Part shown: positions 35,563 to 42,913 of the stretch, in pieces
Numbering within the stretch: position 1 is the stretch's first letter
Layout: every line of letters starts with the position of its first letter
Virus record (IMG/VR): IMGVR_UViG_3300042691_027063
Location: 1 to 64,000 of that record
Strand: one strand, 5' to 3'
Origin: a virus
DNA: 64,000 nucleotides
Position numbers and translations under genes: made by a program
The notes under the pieces: model-generated
Seen by the model: only the letters and a program-made list of their open reading frames with translations
The model's database searches: none
Told to the model about the DNA's origin: nothing

Positions 35563-35754
35563 TTAGAAAACGCGGAGACTGACTCCGTAGCGAGAAGCTA
35601 CATTCTTAACTGTTTTGACAGGACGATGAATAATTGCAGCAATACTTTTTGCTGTTAGCGTTCCAGCATTAAATAGAATAAAATTTACAGTTCCTGGTGT
35701 TAGTTTTTTACCAAGTTTGGTTGCTTTACCATTTACATTAGAAAAACGACGCAT
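35563..35754 (-). CDS. Small HTH DNA-binding protein
   Basis: 63 aa from ATG 35754 (AAAGGAG 5 nt upstream). 'LTAKSIAAIIHRPVKTVKNV' followed by 'ASRYGVSLRVF' is a helix-turn-helix as in homeodomain-like/SANT phage regulators. Basic N-terminus. Possible transcription factor for the surrounding leftward genes. Confidence 0.65.
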   Translation of the reverse strand: MRRFSNVNGKATKLGKKLTPGTVNFILFNAGTLTAKSIAAIIHRPVKTVKNVASRYGVSLRVF

Positions 35755-35787
35755 AGATACTCCTTTGTTTGGTTTACTAATCATATA

Positions 35788-35994
35788 TTACTTCTTCTTA
35801 GTTGTCAACTTCTTTTTTGGTTTTTTGAATTCAAGCAAGTTCTTAGCTGGATTTTCAGATGCAAGAACCCAATCTTCAGCCATTACATCAGCTTGGCTAT
35901 ATCCAATTCCTCCCACCATGGGTACAATATATACGAAATTGTCATGTTTTCGCTTATGTGGCTTTCCTGTTTTAATCGCCTCTATTAATGTCAT
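35788..35994 (-). CDS. DUF2829/Tad2-like small protein
   Basis: 68 aa from ATG 35994. N-terminal 'MTLIEAIKTGKPHKRKHDNF' and C-terminal 'YSQADVMAEDWVLA' match the two ends of DUF2829-type proteins ('F-x-E-A-L-x-x-G-x-x-V-x-R' ... 'Q-x-D-x-L-A-E-D-W'). This family includes Tad2, which sequesters Thoeris signalling molecules. The loop between them is shortened and the C-terminus is a lysine tail. Family call moderate; anti-defence role is inference. Confidence 0.5.
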   Translation of the reverse strand: MTLIEAIKTGKPHKRKHDNFVYIVPMVGGIGYSQADVMAEDWVLASENPAKNLLEFKKPKKKLTTKKK

Positions 35995-36206
35995 TCGTCC
36001 TCCCAATAGTGATCTTCGCCTGTAAGTATGTTCATGGGTGCTTTTGGTGGCAACATACCAAATTCTTCTATAAACTCTAAAATTTGCGAAGCGTCGCTAT
36101 ATTGTGCTGTTTCAAATTCAGAAATAGCAGTAGCTCCATTATCTTTACCTAAATCTAAGTGTATTAATTTTGATAGAATTAATTCAACAGCTTCACTTCT
36201 CTTCAT
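35991..36206 (-). CDS. Small protein, MKRS/GMLPP family
   Basis: 71 aa from ATG 36206 (MKRSEAVELILSKLIHLDLG), which overlaps the previous gene by 14 nt and has GGAG upstream; the ATG at 36230 is less likely. 'LEFIEEFGMLPPKAP' and a C-terminal acidic/aromatic end (EDHYWEDE). Paralogue of 36193 and 30799. Confidence 0.6.
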   Translation of the reverse strand: MKRSEAVELILSKLIHLDLGKDNGATAISEFETAQYSDASQILEFIEEFGMLPPKAPMNILTGEDHYWEDE

Positions 36207-36390
36207 CTTCAGGCTCCCATTTATGTGCATATCTAACGTGCTCTAAATCAAAAATGAAATTTGGATCATGCTCTGGAGGAAGCATTCCTATATTTTCTAA
36301 TGTTCTTAAAACATCTTCACAAGTTTCGTAAGAAACTCCAATCGGTCCTAATCTTTTAAATATAAACTCCACAGCTAAACTACGTTTCAT
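36193..36390 (-). CDS. Small protein, MKRS/GMLPP family
   Basis: 65 aa, MKRSLAVEFIFKRLGPIGVS ... 'LENIGMLPPEHDP' ... 'HKWEPEDEEK'. Tandem to a paralogue (35991). Start overlaps upstream stop by 11 nt. Confidence 0.6.
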   Translation of the reverse strand: MKRSLAVEFIFKRLGPIGVSYETCEDVLRTLENIGMLPPEHDPNFIFDLEHVRYAHKWEPEDEEK

Positions 36391-36592
36391 TTTTTCTCTT
36401 TAATTTTCTTTTTCTGTGTTTTTGTGATTTTCTTTTTTTCTTATTTTTAAATAACTTAGAAACCTCTTCGCAGTCATCTAAAAATTGAGTCCCACTATTA
36501 ATCTTTCCACTTTTTCTATCTTTTTCAAATTCATCCAAAATCCTCTTACTGTGTAAAGCTAAAATTTTGTGCATATCTTCAATATCGGACAT
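36380..36592 (-). CDS. Helical basic protein
   Basis: 70 aa from ATG 36592 (MSDIEDMHKILALHSKRILD), coupled to the helicase stop. C-terminus extremely basic (FKNKKKRKSQKHRKRKLKRK). Nucleic-acid binding likely from charge. Confidence 0.55.
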   Translation of the reverse strand: MSDIEDMHKILALHSKRILDEFEKDRKSGKINSGTQFLDDCEEVSKLFKNKKKRKSQKHRKRKLKRKNET

Positions 36593-38520
36593 TATTCCCA
36601 CCCGTCCTTCGATCCTTCTTTTGTTGCATCTTTTAATTTCATAAGCTGTTTAAGCTCATCTTTCTCATGATCTTCCAAAGTGAAGATTTCGCCAGTCTTA
36701 CCATGCCATCCCATTTCGAAGCGATCTAGTTCACCCAAGTCATTTTTAAGAATATTAATTACCATGTATTTATCAAGCTCTTTCGTAGCTGGTGTGTAAA
36801 ATGGACGACTGAGACTAATAATTCCTCGGAATGATTGATACAAGAAAGAACTTCCTTTAATAGAAGTATATGATTTGATCTCTGTATCTGGTCCCCCACC
36901 TAGAGCAAACTTGTTCGGCTGACATAGAGTGATTGCTGCAACGTCTAGGTCATTAACCATATCCTGAATTTGGCTTGCAACTTTCTTACTTGCTGCAGTA
37001 TCTTCTGATACATCACACTGAATACGCTCGAAATAGTCGAACATAACCATCTTTACTTTCTGACCAGTCTTAGCTTCTACCGAAAGAACGTAGTTTTTAA
37101 TATCTTCAACTGTGGCAGAGCTACGATCATAGAACCAAACATTACCATAATGCTTTCTAACAAGGTCAGTGATCTTCTTTCCTCGTCCTTCTTTAAATTC
37201 CTTATATACATCTTCTCTTGAAAGACCTGTGACGTTATATACAACCTTCTCAAAAAGACGATTACGGTGCATATCCAAGCTTGCAAACACTGTTGGAATA
37301 CCTTGCTCTGAGTTATAACGTAAGATTTTAAGAGCCAATGCCGTTTTACCTGCACCGGCAGCAGCAACCACCCCAATATTACTACCTACAGTAATTGGAA
37401 TTGTCTTGTCTAGCTCAGGAATACCTGTTTTAATTGTATTCTTTTCAATATGCTTCAAGTAGTGGGTGAAGCCAGCTTCAATTCCATCTAAAGTTGCTGG
37501 ACCTTCTTCTTCGTGAGTAGTAATACCCATCTTTTTAGCGTACTGAGCTAGCCAGTTATTTGGATCGCGAGTTGTAAATTGACCGCCCTTCCAGTTAGGA
37601 CCATATACTTGATTGATAATTAGATCAATTTCGCGCTCAGGAAATACATCTTCTCCAGTTCTTTGTGATTGAAGCTCTGCTGCGCCAGAAAGCATACCCT
37701 TTGTCACTTCGTATGGGTAATTTAGATTGTGTAGGGTTGATGCTAGGCATAGCATCGAGTGATTTCTCTCCCCACTACGGAAAAATCCATTCATCAAAAG
37801 CCAGCGAACTTCATCAATTCCTTTAGGACGAGCCTTCATATCGATTGTTGAAATATCGAATGTTAGTTCCTGCGCAATTGTCTCAATTGTCTTTTCTGCC
37901 ATTGGCTTTAGGTCTTTCAAATCATTTGGAAGCTGGGCAATCTTAATCATTCGTTCAACTTTCCTTGGTGTTTTAGCCATTAGCTTAATATCATCTAGTG
38001 TTGTGTTAGCAAGTTCCTCTGGAGTCAAAGGAATTTTGTAAAGCCCCGACTTTTGGTGTTTTGTGTTTGCAATTCTTACAATACGGTTAGGGTCATTCAC
38101 CACAGTATCGAATGTTTTTAGGTCTCCCGCAATCTCAAACACAATTGACTTGAACTTGTCTGGTGTGATATTCTCATCTAGCTCAAGTTCCAAGCTAAAT
38201 CCCTTATTGCCAGTGAAATAGCAGGAAATTTGATCCTCCTCAAAGCCTCTTGTAAGGAGTCGGTTGGCTGTTTCCAGAGCATCTTGACGAGCTAGCTCAA
38301 TATCATCCTTGCTGTCAAAATCAAAGTAAAGTGTGTTTGTTAGAGTGTCGCGGATACCGCTGACAGTTCCAGTTTCTTCAATTTGTTTCTTTTGATTCTC
38401 ATTGTACTTATACAAACTACGATACCAGTCTGAGCTTTTTGTAATTAGCTTAGAAAGGTCTGAGTTTTCTGGTACAAGTTTTGGTTTTGATCCGAGTCCG
38501 TTGCGAATGTTTAAATACAT
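36592..38520 (-). CDS. Primase-helicase (AEP primase + DnaB-like ATPase)
   Basis: 642 aa from ATG 38520 (GAGGGG best spaced; ATG 38523 also possible). N-terminal archaeo-eukaryotic-primase features: 'TLYFDFDSKDDIELA' (D-x-D), 'ISCYFTGNKGFSLELELD' (S/T-G-x-K-G-x-S), 'DPNRIVRIANTKHQKSGLYK'. C-terminal RecA-type helicase: Walker A 'GVVAAAGAGKTALALKIL', Walker B 'KMVMFDYFERI', 'ITLCQPNKFALGG' (motif 3), and 'SIKGSSFLYQSFRGIISLSR'. Unwinds and primes at the replication fork; partner of the PolB enzyme. Unlike T7 gp4, no zinc or Toprim primase domain is visible. Confidence 0.85.
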   Translation of the reverse strand: MYLNIRNGLGSKPKLVPENSDLSKLITKSSDWYRSLYKYNENQKKQIEETGTVSGIRDTLTNTLYFDFDSKDDIELARQDALETANRLLTRGFEEDQISCYFTGNKGFSLELELDENITPDKFKSIVFEIAGDLKTFDTVVNDPNRIVRIANTKHQKSGLYKIPLTPEELANTTLDDIKLMAKTPRKVERMIKIAQLPNDLKDLKPMAEKTIETIAQELTFDISTIDMKARPKGIDEVRWLLMNGFFRSGERNHSMLCLASTLHNLNYPYEVTKGMLSGAAELQSQRTGEDVFPEREIDLIINQVYGPNWKGGQFTTRDPNNWLAQYAKKMGITTHEEEGPATLDGIEAGFTHYLKHIEKNTIKTGIPELDKTIPITVGSNIGVVAAAGAGKTALALKILRYNSEQGIPTVFASLDMHRNRLFEKVVYNVTGLSREDVYKEFKEGRGKKITDLVRKHYGNVWFYDRSSATVEDIKNYVLSVEAKTGQKVKMVMFDYFERIQCDVSEDTAASKKVASQIQDMVNDLDVAAITLCQPNKFALGGGPDTEIKSYTSIKGSSFLYQSFRGIISLSRPFYTPATKELDKYMVINILKNDLGELDRFEMGWHGKTGEIFTLEDHEKDELKQLMKLKDATKEGSKDGWE

Positions 38521-38556
38521 CATATCCCCTCTTATGAAAGCTAAGGTCACTTTGGA

Positions 38557-38585
38557 ATATTATAATATAATCTTATTTTTGTCAA
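38557..38585 (-). promoter_or_regulatory. Sigma70-like promoter
   Basis: TTGACA (38580-38585), 17-nt spacer to TAATAT (38557-38562), with TATAAT also present at 15-nt spacing. Drives the primase-helicase. Confidence 0.6.
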
Positions 38586-39187
38586 GCGTTAAATTTATTC
38601 ATTATGAAATTAAAAATAATCGCAGTATTTAGTGCATCGCTTTCTGCCCAATGTGATCCATACTGCTTTCCATTGTATTTAGTTGGCTGAAACTCAAGTC
38701 CAAGTTTTCTAAGGCTTTTCCCAAGTCCTCCCTGTGCTTTCAATCCAGCCTTGACTGCGTACAATTGGAATAGAACTTTAGCGTTGATCGTTGATCTAGC
38801 AAGTCCCGTTGCAATTCTAAACTCATCTTCAGACAAGCTAAGTTCATTTCTAAGACAATTGATATCACCAGAACCCCACTCCACAATCTGTCTGCTAGTA
38901 TTGTAGAATTCTCTCAGCCATTTAATGCTAGATACAACATCTACTAGAGTATTACTTGAATCATTAACTTGAAAGTCTTGAATTCCAGTTAGTGTTTTAA
39001 TGAAGTTACTTAGTGGATATTCATATGAAACAAAGATCGTTCTCGATTCTAGAACTGTAATTTCAGTTCCAAGCTCAAATACAACAAGTCCAACTTGAAT
39101 AATTCTTTCTTGTTCTACAGCGGAATCTGGAGTTTGTGGGTTTGTTTTTGGTTGTTCTAGTTCTAGATCGATTGCGATAAATCTCAT
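38582..39187 (-). CDS. DEDDh 3'-5' exonuclease (DnaQ-like)
   Basis: 201 aa. ExoI 'MRFIAIDLELEQPK' (D-x-E at the very N-terminus), ExoII 'QIVEWGSGDINCLRNEL', ExoIII 'GSHWAESDALNTAI' (H-x4-D). RNase-H fold exonuclease, compatible with RNA or DNA trimming (similar to KapD/ERI-like proteins). Its promoter -10 box lies only 6 nt before the ATG, so the mRNA should be leaderless. The ATG cannot be moved downstream without losing the catalytic Asp. Confidence 0.85.
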   Translation of the reverse strand: MRFIAIDLELEQPKTNPQTPDSAVEQERIIQVGLVVFELGTEITVLESRTIFVSYEYPLSNFIKTLTGIQDFQVNDSSNTLVDVVSSIKWLREFYNTSRQIVEWGSGDINCLRNELSLSEDEFRIATGLARSTINAKVLFQLYAVKAGLKAQGGLGKSLRKLGLEFQPTKYNGKQYGSHWAESDALNTAIIFNFIMNKFNA

Positions 39188-39193
39188 GCTGAC

Positions 39194-39222
39194 ATAATAG
39201 CGTATAAATTGGATGTTGTCAA
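39194..39222 (-). promoter_or_regulatory. Consensus promoter giving a leaderless mRNA
   Basis: TTGACA (39217-39222), exactly 17 nt, TATTAT (39194-39199). Predicted start about 39187, i.e. the A of the exonuclease ATG. Confidence 0.65.
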
Positions 39223-39253
39223 GAAAATAAAAAAGCCGGTTTTACCCGGCTCT
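39223..39253 (-). terminator. Rho-independent terminator
   Basis: - strand AGCCGG-GTAAAA-CCGGCT (39234-39251) followed by TTTTTATTTT. Ends the ERF-exonuclease operon; the next promoter's -35 starts immediately after the T run. Confidence 0.85.
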
Positions 39254-39256
39254 TCT

Positions 39257-39541
39257 TTAGTTGTCTGTTACTTTGATTGCCTCGAAGGCTACAAACCCAG
39301 GCATGTTCTCGATACGCTCGATCGCTCGTTTGTATGTCTCTTCTGACATCTTCTCTCTATTAGCTTCCAAGCTAGCTTTTTTTAGCTGTTTGTTTTCAAG
39401 CCAGAGACGATCTCCTTTTTTAAAAGTAACATCTTCGCTGAACTTAATATAGAACTCGCGAATCAAATTACCCTTCTCATCTCGGTACTTAAGTTTGTCT
39501 TCGTCTTTTTTAATCACAGTCGCAACTTGTCGTCTAGCCAT
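39257..39541 (-). CDS. Hypothetical protein of the recombination operon
   Basis: 94 aa (MARRQVATVIKKDEDKLKYR ...), 'SEDVTFKKGDRLWLENKQLK' and helical 'SEETYKRAIERIENMPGFVA'. Last gene before the terminator; overlaps the upstream gene by 8 nt. Small beta-helix protein, function unknown; context suggests DNA metabolism. Confidence 0.55.
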   Translation of the reverse strand: MARRQVATVIKKDEDKLKYRDEKGNLIREFYIKFSEDVTFKKGDRLWLENKQLKKASLEANREKMSEETYKRAIERIENMPGFVAFEAIKVTDN

Positions 39542-39986
39542 TGTTTTCCTCCGTTGTTTTCAATAGTTCCTGCTCTTGTTCTTCTGTAAGCTTGGCTTCA
39601 GCCGCAGCTACAATCTGTTCAAGATTATCCTTATAAACACTCATTTGCATAATGAACTTAGCTTCAATTAGAAAGTTAGCCAGTTGCATTACTGAATGCT
39701 CTGCTTCATTTGCAGCCTTAACGCTATCCTTTTCAAGCGGATAGAAAATAAGGTAATCTAGGATACGACGAAGACTGCGCTTTGATAGCTTTGGTACAGC
39801 CATTTTGTAGTATGGTCCGTACATCGCATAAGCGGTAGCCGCCATCTCTGCTGGATCGTCTGCTCGCTCTTGAGCAGCCTTCACCATGAAGTCTTCTACT
39901 TCTTTACCTGTTAAGCCTAAATCGGCTAGATCGACCGGCTTTTCTTCTACTTCTTCAACACTTTCCACATTTGTTTCTTCTGACAT
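39534..39986 (-). CDS. Hypothetical helical protein of the recombination operon
   Basis: 150 aa from ATG 39986. Acidic N-terminus (SEETNVESVEEVEEKPVDLA), 'MYGPYYKMAVPKLSKRSLRR' and long helices. Next to the ERF annealing protein; could be an accessory replication or recombination factor. No family named. Confidence 0.55.
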   Translation of the reverse strand: MSEETNVESVEEVEEKPVDLADLGLTGKEVEDFMVKAAQERADDPAEMAATAYAMYGPYYKMAVPKLSKRSLRRILDYLIFYPLEKDSVKAANEAEHSVMQLANFLIEAKFIMQMSVYKDNLEQIVAAAEAKLTEEQEQELLKTTEENNG

Positions 39987-39988
39987 TT

Positions 39989-40537
39989 TTAGCTCCAAGA
40001 GTCTTCTGACCCAGTTGTTTCGACCTTATTTACATTAACTACTTCTTTTTTATTTGCTGCAACTCCGAAACCCTTTTTAGGTGCTTCGACTTTAGGTTGC
40101 TCAACTACCACAGGCTTGTTATTATTGACATTGTTGTTTTTAAATCCGTCGCTGGATGCGTCATTGTCTTCAGTTGGAAGACCAGTCAATGCCTGTAGCT
40201 GATATCTCTTCAAGTATGATTGGGCTGCTCCTGCTCGTTGTGCTTCATTACAACCTCGCATCTCAGGAATTCCTGTAGAGCCAGTTGAACCAATATACTG
40301 ACCAGATGAATGAATAAGTAGAGTTGTAACCTTTACTGTATTAGCATCCGAATCTTCAATCAGTTGAGTGAAGCTAATTCCATGCTTGTTAAGTGCTGGC
40401 TTTACAGCTTCAATAACTGCACCTAGATCAGCGTACTTGTAAGCGTGTGCTTTGCTATCTTTAATAGCAGAAGTCATTTCTGTTTGTGCCTTAACCAAGG
40501 CTGTTGCTAGTTCATTAATGTTTTCTGATTTAATCAT
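39989..40537 (-). CDS. ERF-family single-strand annealing protein
   Basis: 182 aa. 'ALVKAQTEMTSAIKDSKAHA' followed by 'YKYADLGAVIEAVKPALNKH' and 'GISFTQLIEDSDANTVKVTT' is the ERF signature; 'AAQSYLKRYQLQALTGLPTE' is the conserved central block. A Asn/Lys-rich linker leads to an acidic end (VETTGSEDSW) like SSB-type tails. Anneals complementary ssDNA in recombination; works with the PD-(D/E)XK exonuclease two genes upstream. Confidence 0.9.
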   Translation of the reverse strand: MIKSENINELATALVKAQTEMTSAIKDSKAHAYKYADLGAVIEAVKPALNKHGISFTQLIEDSDANTVKVTTLLIHSSGQYIGSTGSTGIPEMRGCNEAQRAGAAQSYLKRYQLQALTGLPTEDNDASSDGFKNNNVNNNKPVVVEQPKVEAPKKGFGVAANKKEVVNVNKVETTGSEDSWS

Positions 40538-40554
40538 ATATTTCCCTCCCTATA

Positions 40555-40746
40555 TTAATAAATAGCTCGCTTTACTAGACGACCATCGGCTTGTGGTGCT
40601 GGTTCAGTTTCTCTAATTGGTCGAAGACGTAGCATCAAATAAGTCGAATTATTAGCTGTGAACTGATAATCGAATACATAACCATTGCTCAACAATTCGT
40701 TAACCTCTGTCAATGTTTCATCGGACAGCTTTACGATTTTTGTCAT
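40555..40746 (-). CDS. Hypothetical small protein
   Basis: 63 aa (MTKIVKLSDETLTEVNELLS ...), 'YQFTANNSTYLMLRLRPIRE'. Small alpha-beta protein, first gene after promoter/operator 40814-40854. Unknown role, perhaps regulatory. Confidence 0.5.
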   Translation of the reverse strand: MTKIVKLSDETLTEVNELLSNGYVFDYQFTANNSTYLMLRLRPIRETEPAPQADGRLVKRAIY

Positions 40747-40777
40747 TTAACATCCTTTGTGATAAAATATAAATTCG

Positions 40778-40793
40778 GATTCTCATGCGAGAA
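40778..40793 (-). promoter_or_regulatory. Leader hairpin
   Basis: ATTCTC-4 nt-GAGAAT, 6-bp stem in the leader of the 40746 gene. It is one of two small stems downstream of the operator. Confidence 0.35.
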
Positions 40794-40813
40794 TTGAAAT
40801 CTTTGAAAATCAA

Positions 40814-40854
40814 ATCTCCTGTGCATAATACATCAGGAGATGGTATGTTGTCAA
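40814..40854 (-). promoter_or_regulatory. Promoter with inverted-repeat operator
   Basis: TTGACA (40849-40854), 18-nt spacer, TATTAT (40825-40830). A perfect 8-bp inverted repeat, ATCTCCTG (40814-40821) / CAGGAGAT (40834-40841), flanks the -10 box symmetrically, as expected for a repressor site. Confidence 0.6.
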
Positions 40855-40865
40855 CAATTTTATTT

Positions 40866-41123
40866 TCATTCTGTTGCATATACGCCTTTTTTCACTAGGT
40901 TAAGTTCTAATTCGTATTTGGCATCCCATAGGTTTTCACCTTCGTAAATAACTTTTGGTGCTCCAGTTGCTAAGGTTTTGCTATTAACTGGGATTTCTAC
41001 AACCTTTCGACGCTTTCCTTCTCCCTTTACAATAGTTAAAGCGATTGTATCGAAGCTTTGTTCGTTTTCAACTGCCCCACCAAAATCATCCACTTCCTCT
41101 TTTTTATTCTTTGCTTTACTCAT
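40866..41123 (-). CDS. Hypothetical protein coupled to the exonuclease
   Basis: 85 aa from ATG 41123 (MSKAKNKKEEVDDFGGAVEN), which overlaps the exonuclease TGA (ATGA) with GGAG upstream. 'FDTIALTIVKGEGKRRKVVE' and 'LWDAKYELELNLVKKGVYAT'. No family recognised. Confidence 0.55.
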   Translation of the reverse strand: MSKAKNKKEEVDDFGGAVENEQSFDTIALTIVKGEGKRRKVVEIPVNSKTLATGAPKVIYEGENLWDAKYELELNLVKKGVYATE

Positions 41124-42208
41124 TTTTGCTCCTTTTTTGTACAAACAAGCCCAGTCATATCTTTATTATTATGACAGTAGTTATAATATGGACATTTTAC
41201 TTTTCCGTTATATCTAATACAAGATTCCCTGTTTTCCTCGAACTCTCCTGCCGTAATTCTAGCATTTACTATATTAAACTTTTCTAAAACTTCCTGCATC
41301 TTTTCTTCTGGTATTTCATCTACAATATACTGAATAACTGCTTCTGGATAAATTTTGTAATTAAATGCACCATTACATCTTTTGTTATTGATTTTATTTG
41401 TGCAGGTTTTTACATTTGTACCAGAGTCGTCGTGACCACAAACTGAACATATCTTTTCTCTATTCTTTTTAATTCCCTTATGGAGCACAACATAGCCAGC
41501 TTTTTTCATGTCTGGATACTTGCTTCTAAGAAAAAACTTATATAAAGCTAATTGATCTGACTCTACGACGGAATTCTTATCGTAGTATTTTGTTGTGGTT
41601 TTTAGGTCAATTACAACCGCCCCGTTGATTCCTTTAAGGCGCAAGACGAAATCGGCTTTACCATTTACCTTATTACCGTCACCATCTTCTAGCTCAATGA
41701 CTTCTTGACAAGATAGAACCTCCTCGACATTAGAATCAACCCACTCAATGAATTTATTAACAAGGAATGTCCCTTTGCGATAAAGAGAAATCCAGTTACA
41801 ATAAGCTAGTCTTGTTGCGTCTTCTTCTGATTTTTCTTCTTTTTTGGAAAGAGATTCAAAGAGAGACCGTACACTTTCAAATGGTGTATCTTTAAGAATA
41901 AATTCGTTATCGGATTGAACGAGAAGCTCATAATCAAAGTCAGTAGGTAGATACTTAACCTCTGTACTAAGTTGAAGGTCGATGGTTTGTCCATTATGTT
42001 CTACCTCTTTCCACTTTTGCTTAAAGATTTCTTTTGCTCTAAGTGGATTTCTTTCTTTAATATAATCTTCACAAGCGGCATCTATTGCCGATCCATAGAT
42101 AAGTTGACTTGATAATTCAACTGGTCGAATCTTTTCGATGTAGTATAATTGATACTCTTTTCCGCAGGTTAGATATCTATTTACTGACGAGTGTGATAGT
42201 GAATTCAT
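41120..42208 (-). CDS. PD-(D/E)XK exonuclease (Cas4/RecB-like)
   Basis: 362 aa from ATG 42208 (ATGA overlap). N-terminal 'LSHSSVNRYLTCGKEYQLYY' is the RecB-family opening; 'KVNGKADFVLRL' and 'GAVVIDLKTTTKYYDKNSVV' give D ... D-x-K, and 'ESDQLALYKFFLRSKYP' motif IV. Cysteines in 'ICSVCGHDDSGTNVKTCTNK' and the C-terminal 'VKCPYYNYCHNNKDMTGLVC' may form zinc or Fe-S sites. Likely the 5'-3' exonuclease partner of the ERF protein. Confidence 0.85.
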   Translation of the reverse strand: MNSLSHSSVNRYLTCGKEYQLYYIEKIRPVELSSQLIYGSAIDAACEDYIKERNPLRAKEIFKQKWKEVEHNGQTIDLQLSTEVKYLPTDFDYELLVQSDNEFILKDTPFESVRSLFESLSKKEEKSEEDATRLAYCNWISLYRKGTFLVNKFIEWVDSNVEEVLSCQEVIELEDGDGNKVNGKADFVLRLKGINGAVVIDLKTTTKYYDKNSVVESDQLALYKFFLRSKYPDMKKAGYVVLHKGIKKNREKICSVCGHDDSGTNVKTCTNKINNKRCNGAFNYKIYPEAVIQYIVDEIPEEKMQEVLEKFNIVNARITAGEFEENRESCIRYNGKVKCPYYNYCHNNKDMTGLVCTKKEQK

Positions 42209-42687
42209 TTGTATCTCTCTTCGTCCCAATGTAGTTTTATACAGTCACCAGTCTTGCAACCAAAATACTCATTAACATATTTTTGGTAATTAATGACATA
42301 GCTTATACCTAAAAACTTAGCAGCTTGCATTATGCTTGGAGGTGCGTCGTGTTCATAGTTTAGTACACAATGACCAAGTTCGTGCATAATTAATTCGTCT
42401 TTATGATAGAGCTTTGCTTTTTCCCAGAATCTTCTATCTATCTCTACTCTGTTAATTAAGTAGTAACAAACTCCAGCTGTTCCTTCATCTAAGTCCGCGA
42501 ATTGAATTTCTGTTTCTCTGACCTTACCAATATACCTATCTAATCCAAACCTGTGTAAATTTTGAATATATTCTTCGACAAAAGGAGAAAAGCTAGATTG
42601 CTTCAGCCCGTTCGTCGAGGGTTTTGTTTCCATTAATAAGCTTAATACTGCGGAAAATATTAAAATGTGCAGAACCCTTGATATCAT
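42205..42687 (-). CDS. Exported metallopeptidase-like protein (HELGH)
   Basis: 160 aa from ATG 42687, chosen for AAGGG 5 nt upstream and a possible signal peptide (MISRVLHILIFSAVLSLLME); ATG 42633 is an alternative that removes it. Core 'FADLDEGTAGVCYYLINRVE' and 'DELIMHELGHCVLNYEHDAP' with 'SIMQAAKF' match a phage family of small secreted zincins. The N-terminal part overlaps the HNH gene by 95 nt in another frame. Possible envelope or periplasmic protease. Confidence 0.6.
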   Translation of the reverse strand: MISRVLHILIFSAVLSLLMETKPSTNGLKQSSFSPFVEEYIQNLHRFGLDRYIGKVRETEIQFADLDEGTAGVCYYLINRVEIDRRFWEKAKLYHKDELIMHELGHCVLNYEHDAPPSIMQAAKFLGISYVINYQKYVNEYFGCKTGDCIKLHWDEERYK

Positions 42688-42913
42688 TGCAGCCCTTACA
42701 TACAAGTCTCAGATTAGCTTGAGCATGAGTTCCACCCTTTGAGATTGGGATAAAGTGGTCAATCGTTGCTAGGTCTGGACAGTTTTTATTTTCAGTGTGA
42801 AGATTTCTTTTTCCACAATACTCACAAACATAAACTCCATTATTTTTTTCAAGATTGCGGAGTCTAATTACTTTTTTATTCTTATGAAAATTACCGCTAT
42901 ATCCCTTAGCCAT
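42593..42913 (-). CDS. HNH endonuclease
   Basis: 106 aa. 'VYVCEYCGKRNLHTENKNCP' (C-x2-C), 'DLATIDHFIPISKGGTHAQA' (D-H), 'NLRLVCKGCNDIKGS' (N, C-x2-C). McrA-type HNH. Its C-terminal 32 codons are also read in another frame by the metallopeptidase gene. Confidence 0.85.
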   Translation of the reverse strand: MAKGYSGNFHKNKKVIRLRNLEKNNGVYVCEYCGKRNLHTENKNCPDLATIDHFIPISKGGTHAQANLRLVCKGCNDIKGSAHFNIFRSIKLINGNKTLDERAEAI

